Source: Lachnospiraceae bacterium (GTDB lineage: Bacteria > Bacillota > Clostridia > Lachnospirales > Lachnospiraceae). From it: a DNA stretch of 64,000 bases. The stretch spans positions 88,406 through 152,405 of the forward strand of contig JAFRXK010000074.1 in the NCBI GenBank assembly GCA_017442865.1. Direction: 5' to 3'. Below, in pieces: positions 9,434-19,062 of the stretch (its first letter is position 1; every line of letters begins with the position of its first letter). Both the position numbers and the translations under genes were made by a program. The notes beneath the pieces were generated by a model, which saw nothing but the letters and a program-made list of their open reading frames with translations, made no database searches and had not been told where the DNA came from.

Positions 9434-9584
9434 AGCATCTCCTCCACACAACAAGATTAATCATAAGCATACATCTCTTTTTATTATATCGCTTAAAATG
9501 ATAGTTCTCAATAGGAAAAATAAAATCACTCCACTATCAGGCTTTCCGTTTTATTTGCACAGTCTTTAACGAACCTCTGATATT

Positions 9585-11123
9585 CTATTCCTTTATGCTT
9601 TTTATAACGTCAGCCAGACTTTTGTTATTTTCCCTTGCGAGCCTCAAAACGTCCTCATACTCCGGCTTTTCCTTAACCACACCATAACCCTCGCCGCGCT
9701 TTATGCTGACCCTGCCGTAAGGCGTATCCTTCTCATAAAAGCTTCTGTCAAGTATATAACGCCTGCAGTCTGTCCGCCTTACCCCGAATGTAGACGTATA
9801 TTCGAGCATGCACGCCGCAAGCCTGTCTGCATCATTTCTCTTACACAGAACAGTAAGCATATTGCCCGGTCTGCTCTTCTTCATGTAAATCGGCACAAAG
9901 CTTACATCCAGCGCACCGCACTGTCTCAGCCTTTCAGCTGCATACCCTAACGCTTCTCCGCTCATATCATCTATGTTGCACGAAAGCTCGGATATCTCGT
10001 CCGCGTATGCACTGTCATACATACCATCCTTGTCGCCTGAAGTCTCCGGCCTGCGGTCTGCGTATGCGCTGTCATAACCATCCTTGTCACCGCAAGCCCC
10101 TGGCTTACAATCTGCGTATGCACCGGTGCCTGTATTTCGTGTCATAAATTTTTCAAATGTATTTCCAATGACAGCCCTCACACAGTTTGCCTGCTCAAAA
10201 TCCTTTGTTCCCATGCCATAGCCAATATTTTCAATAGTCATCACAGGCATGTTTCCATACTCATCTGCGAAATATTTAACGAGCGCAGCGCCTGTAGGCG
10301 TACACATCTCGCCCCTGTAGGCGCCGGCATATACCGGTATTCCCTGTAGTATTAGTGCTGTCGCCGGCGCCGGCACCGGAAGAATTCCATGCGCACAGCG
10401 CACCTGTCCAAAGCCTGTATTCACGGCAGACGCAATCACCTTATCCGGAGAAAGCTCCTCCATAAGCATACACACCGACACCACATCAACAATAGCGTCC
10501 AGCTTTCCAACCTCATGGAAATGCACCTCAGCCACGCTCTTTCCGTGCACCCTGCTTTCAGCATCCGCAATAATATCATACACTGCACATGCATCATGCT
10601 TTACCTTATCACTGACATCCAGCGAATTAATAATACCATGCACCTCAGAAAGCGAGGCATGATAATGCTCGTGTGTGTGCTCGTGACCATGCTCATGATT
10701 ATGTCCTTCATGGGTATGCTCATGGCTATGCTCATGATTATGTCCTTCATAAGTATGCTCGTGCACATGCTCGTGGCTATGTTCATGATTATGTCCTTCA
10801 TGGGTATGTTCATGTATTTCGTGTGTATGCCCGTGATGTGCTCCACAGTCCTTATCGTGCGTATGCTCATGGCTGTGTTTTTCATGCGCATGCTCATAAT
10901 GCACGTCCACGCTCTGTTCCTCTTCACCATTTATATAAACATGCATATGCGTACCTGTTATACCACATTTAACGCTGCTTTCAGCCTCAACCACCACGCC
11001 CGGCAGCTTAAAGGCACTTACCCTTTTAACAAATGCCTCCTTGTCACTGACAAGCTCCAGGAGCGCAGCCGTCAGCATATCCCCTGCCGCACCCATACTT
11101 AAATCAAAATATAATATCTTCAC
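9585..11123 (-). CDS. larC: LarC, nickel insertion protein for the nickel-pincer cofactor, with His-rich insert
   Basis: A 512-residue LarC, which inserts nickel into the pincer cofactor of lactate racemase and related enzymes. The N-terminal motif KILYFDLSMGAAGDM and the C-terminal SCNIDDMSGEALGYA segment are diagnostic. Residues about 75-155 are an insert with 35 His in [HEH(T/S)HEGHN]-type repeats, likely a nickel store. A second, acidic repeat (YADxxPExSGDKDG) sits at the junction of the two halves, the place where lactobacilli split LarC by programmed frameshifting; here the frame is continuous. GTG 11123 is chosen because AAAGGG is well spaced for it; the GTG at 11132 is not. larB precedes it. 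Confidence 0.92.
   Translation of the reverse strand: MKILYFDLSMGAAGDMLTAALLELVSDKEAFVKRVSAFKLPGVVVEAESSVKCGITGTHMHVYINGEEEQSVDVHYEHAHEKHSHEHTHDKDCGAHHGHTHEIHEHTHEGHNHEHSHEHVHEHTYEGHNHEHSHEHTHEGHNHEHGHEHTHEHYHASLSEVHGIINSLDVSDKVKHDACAVYDIIADAESRVHGKSVAEVHFHEVGKLDAIVDVVSVCMLMEELSPDKVIASAVNTGFGQVRCAHGILPVPAPATALILQGIPVYAGAYRGEMCTPTGAALVKYFADEYGNMPVMTIENIGYGMGTKDFEQANCVRAVIGNTFEKFMTRNTGTGAYADCKPGACGDKDGYDSAYADRRPETSGDKDGMYDSAYADEISELSCNIDDMSGEALGYAAERLRQCGALDVSFVPIYMKKSRPGNMLTVLCKRNDADRLAACMLEYTSTFGVRRTDCRRYILDRSFYEKDTPYGRVSIKRGEGYGVVKEKPEYEDVLRLARENNKSLADVIKSIKE
10005..10140 (-). repeat. In-frame repeat at the LarC domain junction
   Basis: Two imperfect copies of a segment encoding DSAYAD..P...GDKDG between the LarC1 and LarC2 parts. 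It looks like an expanded linker. Confidence 0.7.
10659..10901 (-). repeat. His-rich minisatellite in larC
   Basis: Imperfect in-frame tandem repeats built on CATGATTATGTCCTTCATGG on the plus strand. They encode HEH/EGHNHEH units, 35 His in about 81 residues. Confidence 0.85.
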
Positions 11124-11220
11124 AATCAACACCCTTTCATCTAGTAAATTAATTATAATGTATCTGTTCTCTCACCCTGTTTATCACACCTGTTTCAAAT
11201 GGAGCAAAACCTCCCGGCAG

Positions 11221-11988
11221 CTACACATCCTTCATCCGGTTTATCATGCTTGCCGAATACGCCGCGCCGAAGCCATTATCAATATTCACAACCGAAACTC
11301 CGCTTGCGCACGAATTAAGCATAGACAAAAGCGCCGAAATACCGCCGAAGCTTGCGCCGTAGCCCACGCTTGTCGGCACCGCAATAACCGGACAGTCCGT
11401 AAGTCCTCCAATAACGCTTGCAAGCGCGCCCTCCATGCCGGCGACTGCAATAATAACTCTCGCCTGCATTAGCACGTCCGTCTGTGCAAGCAGCCTGTGA
11501 ATGCCCGCAACGCCCACATCATACATCCTATAGACCCTGTTGCCCAGCGTCTCAGCGGTAATCGCAGCCTCCTCACACACCGGCAAATCACTCGTTCCAC
11601 CTGAAGCAATCACAATCAGCCCCTTAAGCTCCTTGTCATTATTCTTATTCACCACTCCTGTCCGGCTGATTTCGCTGTAATCAAACGAAATGTCCTTCGG
11701 AAGCATTTCCCTCAAATAGTCTGCCGACTCCCTGCAAATCCTCGTAATCAGAATGTCCTTCGCCCCGTGCTCAAGCATATTCATGGTAATGCCGTGTATC
11801 TGCTCCTTAGTCTTTCTAAGTCCGAAAATGACCTCCTGCACGCCCTGCCGCACGCCTCTGTGATAATCCACCTTCGCATAGCCCAAATCCTCAAACGGCT
11901 TCATTTTAAGGCGCAGCAGCGCCTCATCAACTGATAAATTCTCCGATTTAACAGCATTCAGTATATCTCTGAGTTCGTATTCATTCAT
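11221..11988 (-). CDS. larB: LarB, nickel-pincer cofactor biosynthesis carboxylase
   Basis: A 255-residue LarB, which carboxylates nicotinic acid adenine dinucleotide at the pyridinium ring and hydrolyses the phosphoanhydride, the first step of the nickel-pincer nucleotide pathway. The C-terminal half resembles AIR carboxylase (PurE): VIASGGTSDLPVCEEAA and AVPTSVGYGASFGG. Its ATG overlaps the stop of the upstream gene (ATGA, 11985-11988), so translation is coupled. larC follows after 97 bases. No larA or larE lies in the window. Confidence 0.92.
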   Translation of the reverse strand: MNEYELRDILNAVKSENLSVDEALLRLKMKPFEDLGYAKVDYHRGVRQGVQEVIFGLRKTKEQIHGITMNMLEHGAKDILITRICRESADYLREMLPKDISFDYSEISRTGVVNKNNDKELKGLIVIASGGTSDLPVCEEAAITAETLGNRVYRMYDVGVAGIHRLLAQTDVLMQARVIIAVAGMEGALASVIGGLTDCPVIAVPTSVGYGASFGGISALLSMLNSCASGVSVVNIDNGFGAAYSASMINRMKDV

Positions 11989-12512
11989 GTCAAATCAACC
12001 TCGTATAAAACATTTATATCGTATGGCGTTACAATCCCGAAATGCTGTAGCGCATAACCCAAATCATTCGCCAGATGCTCAAATTTAACCTTCTTCGACG
12101 AACGTATATTATCAAAATCAAACCTGTCAGACACATTTATATTGAAGCTCCACCCGTCGCCGCTTCTTGCGCCGTCAATATTATAAATGATATGCTGCAG
12201 CGCATAATACATATCCGACCTAAGAAATCTTGATGGCTTAAGCTCCACCACGCCTCTTTTGCCAAACGTATCGCCCTTCGCATTCTGCACAAGCCTCCTA
12301 AGTAAATCATCCATCGCCTCCGACGCCTTAAGCTTCTTAATCATTCGTTCCTCAAGCTTTGGCGTCGCTTGTCTGCCGCCGCCCCAAATCGCATGATTAA
12401 ACATAGCACGGGTCAAATCAAATCTTATTACAAGCAAAAATATATTTCCAAAGGCGCTAATTAACACTTTAAAAAAGCCTCGTACAAGCGAAGCAGGGGT
12501 AAATCTCTTCAT
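11985..12512 (-). CDS. Unknown protein coupled to larB
   Basis: A 175-residue protein whose family I do not recognise. There is one possible N-terminal amphipathic or membrane segment (LVRGFFKVLISAFGNIFLLVI) followed by a charged soluble part. ATG 12512 has GAGGAT upstream and replaces the longer frame to 12542. The stop overlaps the larB start, so the three genes to larC probably form an operon, but a role in nickel-cofactor metabolism is only guilt by association. Confidence 0.6.
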   Translation of the reverse strand: MKRFTPASLVRGFFKVLISAFGNIFLLVIRFDLTRAMFNHAIWGGGRQATPKLEERMIKKLKASEAMDDLLRRLVQNAKGDTFGKRGVVELKPSRFLRSDMYYALQHIIYNIDGARSGDGWSFNINVSDRFDFDNIRSSKKVKFEHLANDLGYALQHFGIVTPYDINVLYEVDLT

Positions 12513-12620
12513 GTCAGTATCCTCTTTTGTCATCCGTAACAAATGTATATAGGTATATTTTATTATTTTATGGGGGAAAATGCAATGGATAATTACTTTG
12601 GTTATAGAAAAGAAAGCACA

Positions 12621-12649
12621 AAAAGTCTGCCGGCAAATACCGACAGACT
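12621..12649 (-). terminator. Rho-independent terminator
   Basis: AGTCTGCCGG pairs with CCGACAGACT (one mismatch) around CAAATA. On the minus strand five T follow. It ends the zinc-ribbon/TPR gene. Confidence 0.8.
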
Positions 12650-12730
12650 AAAAACAAATACAAAATCAATTTAATTCTGCAAAACAAGAAAACTCATATA
12701 TATTAACATGAATCGGGTTTACCATAAACC

Positions 12731-14122
12731 TCACAGAATATCTTCTTTAGGATATATATACCACTCATTGTCAATTTTAGTTATATATAATTTAGATTCA
12801 ATAATTTCAGGTTTGTCTTTAAAATGCAACAATATTTCTATATTAACAAGTTTAGCTTCAGTTATATCTACTATATTGATATCTATCTCTTCTTCAAGAT
12901 TATCAAATGCTCTATTTAACGATTCAACTTGACTACTAGAGCAATCCTTAATATCTACAATTTTATATGTAATTTCAAAATTAACTCCTTGCTGTTCAGC
13001 AATTTTTTTAGCATATCCCCATATACTTTCAATTTCTTTATTGGTTTTTTTAATCATTGCTGCTTTACTCATATTAGATTTATTACATATAGCATTAAAC
13101 ATATCTTCTGTATATATTACTTCAAACATTTTTTCTGCATCAGCATCTATACAAGCTTCCATATATTTATCAACCATTTTTTCATAAAGTGCATTTTCCA
13201 GTTCGCTATTTCCTGGTAGCACATTCAACGCATCATTTAATATGTATTTTGCAGATTCATAATCTTTTTTTGCATTACATTCCTCAACTTTTTTTAAAAT
13301 ATTCGTTACATATGCTGTATTAACTTCGTCTAGGAAACTCTCTAAATCCGCACTATCATAAAAATGAATGTCTGATATTTCATCATCTATCATTTTTCTT
13401 GCATAGGTGTAATTACCATTATCAATATGATTAATCATTTGGTCTATAATTTTTTCAGAATATGTATCTAATGCCGTTTTCATTCCCACTTTTGCATCTT
13501 CAAAATCATTATCTAATTCCAAAACTTCATTATAATCTTTTATAGCTTCCTTATAGGCTCCTAAAGCAATATTAGTTTCTGCTAAAAACATATTTCTTTC
13601 AATCTGTTCTATCACTTCTATTTTATCATATGATTTTTCCAAATATGACGATATGTTATCCGATTTAAATAAAGAAATTCTATCTATTTCATCTTTTATT
13701 TCTTTTACAGATTTTTCACCACTATCATATTCAGTCCATATTTTTTCCGTATAATTTGTTAATAAATTTTCTGTCTCTTGAGAGATTTCTTTTTTATTTA
13801 ACTTTTCCTTATATATTGTATATGCTTTATCTAAATCACCATCCTTTAATGCATTATTCATTCGCACTTCAGGTCTAAACATATATAAAGCAACCCCTCC
13901 ACATATAAATAAAGCAGCTGCCAACATTGAAAATATAGCAATAACTTTCTTTATTCTTTTTTTATCATACGTGTTGCTTTCAGATACACTTGATTTTTTA
14001 GTGATAACATCTTCTCTCTTCAAATCTTTTGACGTTGTTTCTTTTGACATTGCTTCGCAACCACAAAAAACGCAGAATTTTGTATCGTCTTTTATCTCTT
14101 TCCCACATCTCGTACAGTACAT
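12731..14122 (-). CDS. Zinc-ribbon membrane protein with TPR-like repeats
   Basis: A 463-residue protein: an N-terminal zinc ribbon (CTRCGKEIKDDTKFCVFCGC), a Lys-rich segment, one transmembrane helix (about residues 58-82), then a large helical domain. A TPR-like unit is visible near AETNIALGAYKEAIKDYNEVLELDNDFEDAKVG and again near ESAKYILNDALNVLPGNSE. The topology resembles bacterial zinc-ribbon/TPR membrane proteins of unknown role. The gene is AT-rich compared with those to its left and is divergent from the Cro/CI regulator at 14290. Confidence 0.7.
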   Translation of the reverse strand: MYCTRCGKEIKDDTKFCVFCGCEAMSKETTSKDLKREDVITKKSSVSESNTYDKKRIKKVIAIFSMLAAALFICGGVALYMFRPEVRMNNALKDGDLDKAYTIYKEKLNKKEISQETENLLTNYTEKIWTEYDSGEKSVKEIKDEIDRISLFKSDNISSYLEKSYDKIEVIEQIERNMFLAETNIALGAYKEAIKDYNEVLELDNDFEDAKVGMKTALDTYSEKIIDQMINHIDNGNYTYARKMIDDEISDIHFYDSADLESFLDEVNTAYVTNILKKVEECNAKKDYESAKYILNDALNVLPGNSELENALYEKMVDKYMEACIDADAEKMFEVIYTEDMFNAICNKSNMSKAAMIKKTNKEIESIWGYAKKIAEQQGVNFEITYKIVDIKDCSSSQVESLNRAFDNLEEEIDINIVDITEAKLVNIEILLHFKDKPEIIESKLYITKIDNEWYIYPKEDIL

Positions 14123-14289
14123 TTTTGATCCTCCGTTTTCTCATAATAATAAAAGCCTTATGCAATTAAAAGTATTTAAATTGCTAATACTTAATTTTTT
14201 TTATGTGTTTTCTTTTATTTTAGAGTTTATAACTCTAAAAGTCAATATGCTTTTTTATTTTTTTTATACTATCGTTATGAGGTGATTGT

Positions 14290-14514
14290 ATGAATTATAA
14301 TGAAAGAATAAGAGAACTCAGGGAAGATTCTTTTTTAACACAACAAAAAATTGCTGATTTACTTCACATTGGACAACGCACATACTGTGATTATGAGAGC
14401 GGAAAAACAAGAATACCTGTGGATAGTTTAATCATTCTCGCCAAATATTATAATGTATCTCTTGATTTTATTACAGGAGTTAGTAACATTAAAAATCCTT
14501 TTCCCGCCAAATAA
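14290..14514 (+). CDS. Cro/CI-type (XRE) helix-turn-helix regulator
   Basis: A 74-residue protein made almost wholly of an HTH_3 domain: IRELREDSFLTQQKIADLL, then GQRTYCDYESGKTRIPVDSL and ILAKYYNVSLDFI. GAGGTGAT lies just upstream of the ATG. It is divergent from the zinc-ribbon/TPR gene, which it may regulate. Small stand-alone XRE proteins often mark accessory DNA, consistent with the AT-rich island here. Confidence 0.85.
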   Translation: MNYNERIRELREDSFLTQQKIADLLHIGQRTYCDYESGKTRIPVDSLIILAKYYNVSLDFITGVSNIKNPFPAK

Positions 14515-14645
14515 GATTATATATACTGCAATACTTAATTAAATTATGAATGATATTTTTCGCCAACGACTGTTATTCTTACAACAATCAAGTATTCTTA
14601 TTGAGACATAACTTTATTCATATTCAAAACAAAAAGAAATGTACA

Positions 14646-14688
14646 TAAAAGCTCTCCCAATAGCCCCTGGAAGGGGCTTGGGAGAGCT
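14646..14688 (-). terminator. Strong terminator of the CxxC-repeat gene
   Basis: AGCTCTCCCAA and AGCCCCT on the left arm pair with AGGGGCT and GGGAGAGCT on the right around GGA. On the minus strand four T follow. It lies 25 bases past the stop. Confidence 0.85.
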
Positions 14689-14712
14689 GGAGTGGGTGAG
14701 TTAGTATTTTAG

Positions 14713-17700
14713 TTATTCTAGTGTTGGCAGATAAGTATCAGTAACAGATGCATCATCATCAATATTTATTCCCGTGAACATATTTTTATCATCCGTCACA
14801 TTCACGCTATTCACAAAAGGAGCATTTTCTGCAAATTCTATTTCTTCTGCATAGGCCTCATCATTCAAATCCAACATATTGTATTGTGAATTCTCGCCAA
14901 AAGAATCAGGATTTGCCTTATATTCCTCAATTAAATTATTTTGTAATTCTTCAAATTTCTCTGCTTTGCCACTATATTCCGGCCAAATAGTATCTATTGC
15001 TTTTTGAGCACTTGGAATAATAGTTTTTAGTATTGTTACCAATTTTTCCTCTACATCTTCCACGTCTTTATCTACAAGCCAATCATTCAGATTTTCAAAC
15101 TGTCTTTCTACCTTTTCTCTCATATCACCCAATGCAGGTATGTTCTCAAATAAATTATCTATTATTTCTTCTTTAACTAGGTCTGAAATCATATTCGAAG
15201 TCTTATTGATAAGCAAATCCTTAATAAATATGAAGCTTTGCATAGATGCTAAATAATCCGGATCCTCACATATTTGCTCTAACATTGAAAAGCCTTCGTA
15301 TCCACATATCTCACATTTTGATATGCATACTGTATATACATCAGAACCATCGAATACGTCATAATAATGCTTTTCTATTACACACTCTTCAACTTCAACC
15401 GCTAAATTACATAAATTACATTTCTTTATATGACAATATCCCATGCCATCTGATTTAAATTTGCTTTCTTTACGATGCCCATTTAATAAACAATAATCAG
15501 ATATGTCAACACTTCCTTCCATTTCTGAAAGTTTTGTATTACATGATGAGCAATAAACACCTTCAATCTCTTTTGTAGTAACATTAACTTTAGTATAAGG
15601 TGTATGATTTCCTGTTGCCTTAAGCACAATTTCCTGTAAACAACGAGAACATCTTCTCAGTCCATCTTTATTGCAGGTTGCGGAACGAATTGTCTTATAA
15701 TCATGTCCTCCGTTTGTCAGCTTTACTCGAGACAATTCCATGTTACATGATTTACAATATATAATTTTCTCACCATCACGCATACATGTTGCCTCGGTTT
15801 CTACCGCTTCACCTGGAAAATGATTTCCTGTTGCGTATAATACCATTTCTTTATTGCAATACTTACATTGTTTTAAACCGTCAGTGCCACATGTTTGCAG
15901 TCTTTTTACTTCATATGTATGTGCACCTGTTGTCTTTTCAGTAATGGTCTCGAATACTCTTCCACAATCCTTGCAATAAATCTCTCTTAATCCATCACTT
16001 TGACATGTCGGTTCTGTTGTTACTTTCGAATCAATATTATGAGTTCCTGTTGACTTGATTACCGTAGATGAAAATACTCTTCCACAGTCCTTGCAATAAA
16101 CCTCTCTTAATCCATCACTTTGACATGTCGGTTCTGTTGTTACTCTTGTTGCAATATCATGATAATCCTCAACTTCTGTAAATGTTTCATTGTATCCCGA
16201 TGCATATTTTAAATCTTCATCCGACAACAACTCATCATCATCCATCAAGCGGAAAGGATACGTATAACTAGCTGTTGCAGCATTATCCTTATAACTACTA
16301 TATTTTGGATCCTCTAAATCCCATAGCGTAAACTGTCCAAGACTACTTAATAAATCATCAATACTATATTTATCATCTAAAAGTCTTCCTTCTTCTGCGC
16401 CATATACTATGCTACTGTATTCAGCAGCTCCCATTTCATATATACCCTTTAATGCGCTCGGAATATCTCCTAATAAATCAAAAAGAAAATCCACAGCTTC
16501 TCTCACATCTGCCTCATATGCAGTATCATGGAATGAACACTCCGCCATCAATGCTTCACTATAACCGCATGTTGTACATTCACTTATACGTATTGTGTTT
16601 TTTTCTCCCTTATACATCAGTATATAATAGTGTTCAACAGGATGACATTCTCCATAGTAGTACCAATAATTACAATTCTCACATTTTCTAAAATGCGCCA
16701 AACCAGAGCCATCTGTCTTTAAAGGTCCAGATAAAACATGGTCTTTCCCTTCACAAACAGATCTATCCTTAACTTCTTCATTCTGTGGTTTAACCTTAGG
16801 AATCTTTTCGGTTCTAAGCGTTTCATGACATATAATACAATATACAACACGAATACCTTCTGTTTCTTCAGTTGCCTTCTGTACTTCCATGTTTGCCTCA
16901 GTATGTCTTGCAGGTATTTCCATCCTGCGTATTACTAAACCGCAACCGTTACAATACTGGGCTTTTACACCTGTCTCTGTACATGTTGGCTCTACTTCAA
17001 CTTCTATTTTTCCCGGTGTATGCTGTTCTGACGCTGGTGTGATTTTCACTAAACCGCAGTCTTCACATTTTGCCTTTCCATCATATCCGCATGATTGGAA
17101 TCTTATTGTCTTATAGCTATGTCCTTTGATTGGTATTTCAAGTCTACCCATCTCGAAACTACATCCGCTACAATACTGAATTTTCACACCTTTTTCTGTA
17201 CATGTTGGCTCTACTTCAACCTCTGTTCTTCCCGGTGTATGCTGTCCTGTTGCAGGTGTTATCAGTTTTAAATGGCATCTGCTACATTCTTTTTCTCCAT
17301 CATATCCGCAACTTACCGTACGAATTAATTTATAATCATGTCCTAATAACGGCATCTGTTCTGTTTTAATTATAGCATTACAGTCCTTACAGCTTGTTAT
17401 CTTTACACCAGTCTTATCGCATGTTGGTGCAACTTTTTCTTCTGTTGCAGTATTAACATGATTATCCTTATCTATTGCAATTGTTTCTGTTGTAATAACT
17501 TTGTCGCAAACCTTACAATATATCTCACGAATGCCGGTTTTTTTACATGTTGCTTCACTAGTTATTTTTGTGCCGATATCATGAATTCCTGTTGCAGGAA
17601 TAGTTGTTGTTCCAAAAGACTTATTACAACCAGAACAATATGCTTCTGCTATGCCTTCTTCCTCACAAGTTGCTTCTTTTTTGATTATTGTTGTCGGAGT

Positions 17701-19062
17701 ATGATTACCTGTTGCTGGTATTGCTTCAGTTACGAAACATATAGAGCATGTCTTTTCTCCATTCCTTCCACATGTTGGCTCTGTAGTTGTTTTATAACTG
17801 TGTCCTGTTATTGGAATTGTTGCAACTGACGCACAATTATTACATTCTTTTGTGCCTTTTTCTAAACAGGTTGCTTTTTTAGTTATAACATAATCATGAT
17901 TGCCTGTTGAAGGTATTGTTGTTGATGAAACCACCGTATCACATTTTGTACAATACGTCTCATTTTTACCATTTTCCCCACATGTTGGCGGTGTTGTTCT
18001 TGTTGATGTAGTGTGACTTATTAACGGTATTGTTGCTGTCGTTGCACAATTATTACACTTCTTTGAACCTGTTGTTGTACAGGTTGCTGCTTTCGTTACT
18101 GTATATGTATGTTTACCTGTTGCAGGGATTGTTGATATGGTTGATATTGACGCATTGCATTTTGTACAATACTCTTCAACTTTTCCATTTGCGCCACAGG
18201 TTGGCTGTATTGTTCTTGTTGATGTAGTATGACCTGTCGCTGCTATTGAATTAGTCGCTGTACATCTTGAACACTTCTTTGTACCTGTTGTTGCACAGGT
18301 TGCTGCTTTTGTTATTACAGAATAGTCATGTCCAAGTGCTGTTATTGATAATGTCGATGCACAACCTGAACATTTCTTTGTACCTGTTGTTGTACAGGTT
18401 GCTGCTTTTGTTACTGTATATGTATGTTTACCTGTTGCAGGGATTGTTGATATGGTTGAAATTGACGCATTACATTTCGTACAGTAATACTCTGTTCTTC
18501 CATTTGCGCCACATGTTGGCTGTATTGTTCTTGTTGATTTAGTGTGACCTGTTGCTGCTATTGAATTAGTCGCTGTACATCTTGAACACTTCTTTGTACC
18601 TGCGGTTGTACAGGTTGCCGCTCTTGTTATTACTGAATAGTTATGTCCAAGTGATGCAATTGATGTAGTCGCTGAACAGCCTGAACATTTCTTTGTACCT
18701 GCTGTCGTACATGTTGCTGCTGTTGTCACTACTGAATAGTTATGATTGCCTGTTGCAGGGATTGATGCAGTTGCACCACACTTAGAACATTTCTTTGAAC
18801 CGGCTGAGCCACAGGTTGCACCTCTGGTTACTGAATAACTGTGACCTGTTGCTGATATAGTCTGTGTGGTAATTACCATTTTACACTTTGTACAATATAC
18901 CTGACGTGTACCTGAACTCGTACATGTTGCTGCTTTGGTCACTCTTGTTGCAGTACTGTGGCTGCATGCAGCTTCACTCTTAACCGAAAAGCTTAAGCCG
19001 GCAAGCACTACGAACAGTGCCATTGAAATTAAGGCCAAAATGTTTCTAAAATTCTTGGTCAT
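14713..19062 (-). CDS. Giant secreted CxxC-repeat protein
   Basis: 1449 residues with an N-terminal signal peptide (about 1-33). About 26 repeats follow, alternating a short form (about 32 residues, TCxxxGxKxCxxC) and a long form (about 40 residues, PTCxxxGxxExYCxxC), most ending IPATG(N/K)H. The protein looks duplicated: repeats 1-20, a KCxxC...CxxCGY domain with EHYY and a helical part near residues 800-920; then six more repeats, a related KCxxC...CxxCGY domain with KHYY, and a helical C-terminus. Each repeat supplies three Cys and usually one His, consistent with metal or disulfide stabilisation. No catalytic motif or anchor is seen. AAGGAG precedes the ATG. Such repeats occur in Lachnospiraceae surface proteins without known function. 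Confidence 0.8.
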   Translation of the reverse strand: MTKNFRNILALISMALFVVLAGLSFSVKSEAACSHSTATRVTKAATCTSSGTRQVYCTKCKMVITTQTISATGHSYSVTRGATCGSAGSKKCSKCGATASIPATGNHNYSVVTTAATCTTAGTKKCSGCSATTSIASLGHNYSVITRAATCTTAGTKKCSRCTATNSIAATGHTKSTRTIQPTCGANGRTEYYCTKCNASISTISTIPATGKHTYTVTKAATCTTTGTKKCSGCASTLSITALGHDYSVITKAATCATTGTKKCSRCTATNSIAATGHTTSTRTIQPTCGANGKVEEYCTKCNASISTISTIPATGKHTYTVTKAATCTTTGSKKCNNCATTATIPLISHTTSTRTTPPTCGENGKNETYCTKCDTVVSSTTIPSTGNHDYVITKKATCLEKGTKECNNCASVATIPITGHSYKTTTEPTCGRNGEKTCSICFVTEAIPATGNHTPTTIIKKEATCEEEGIAEAYCSGCNKSFGTTTIPATGIHDIGTKITSEATCKKTGIREIYCKVCDKVITTETIAIDKDNHVNTATEEKVAPTCDKTGVKITSCKDCNAIIKTEQMPLLGHDYKLIRTVSCGYDGEKECSRCHLKLITPATGQHTPGRTEVEVEPTCTEKGVKIQYCSGCSFEMGRLEIPIKGHSYKTIRFQSCGYDGKAKCEDCGLVKITPASEQHTPGKIEVEVEPTCTETGVKAQYCNGCGLVIRRMEIPARHTEANMEVQKATEETEGIRVVYCIICHETLRTEKIPKVKPQNEEVKDRSVCEGKDHVLSGPLKTDGSGLAHFRKCENCNYWYYYGECHPVEHYYILMYKGEKNTIRISECTTCGYSEALMAECSFHDTAYEADVREAVDFLFDLLGDIPSALKGIYEMGAAEYSSIVYGAEEGRLLDDKYSIDDLLSSLGQFTLWDLEDPKYSSYKDNAATASYTYPFRLMDDDELLSDEDLKYASGYNETFTEVEDYHDIATRVTTEPTCQSDGLREVYCKDCGRVFSSTVIKSTGTHNIDSKVTTEPTCQSDGLREIYCKDCGRVFETITEKTTGAHTYEVKRLQTCGTDGLKQCKYCNKEMVLYATGNHFPGEAVETEATCMRDGEKIIYCKSCNMELSRVKLTNGGHDYKTIRSATCNKDGLRRCSRCLQEIVLKATGNHTPYTKVNVTTKEIEGVYCSSCNTKLSEMEGSVDISDYCLLNGHRKESKFKSDGMGYCHIKKCNLCNLAVEVEECVIEKHYYDVFDGSDVYTVCISKCEICGYEGFSMLEQICEDPDYLASMQSFIFIKDLLINKTSNMISDLVKEEIIDNLFENIPALGDMREKVERQFENLNDWLVDKDVEDVEEKLVTILKTIIPSAQKAIDTIWPEYSGKAEKFEELQNNLIEEYKANPDSFGENSQYNMLDLNDEAYAEEIEFAENAPFVNSVNVTDDKNMFTGINIDDDASVTDTYLPTLE
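14713..19062. repeat. Internal CxxC repeat array
   Basis: Tandem units of about 96 and 120 bases. Several neighbours are nearly identical (for example around 18040-18330 and 18360-18600), implying recent duplication or gene conversion, while those near the 3' end are diverged. Confidence 0.8.

Noticed and set aside
10389..11102. Met/His-rich plus-strand frames opposite larC
   Set aside because: Antisense shadows of the His-rich minisatellite.
14290..14514. XRE gene as the antitoxin of a toxin-antitoxin pair
   Set aside because: No small toxin-like partner is adjacent; the divergent neighbour is a 463-residue membrane protein.
18030..18542. Leu/Tyr-rich plus-strand frames opposite the CxxC repeats
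   Set aside because: They follow the repeat period of the real gene and lack ribosome-binding sites.
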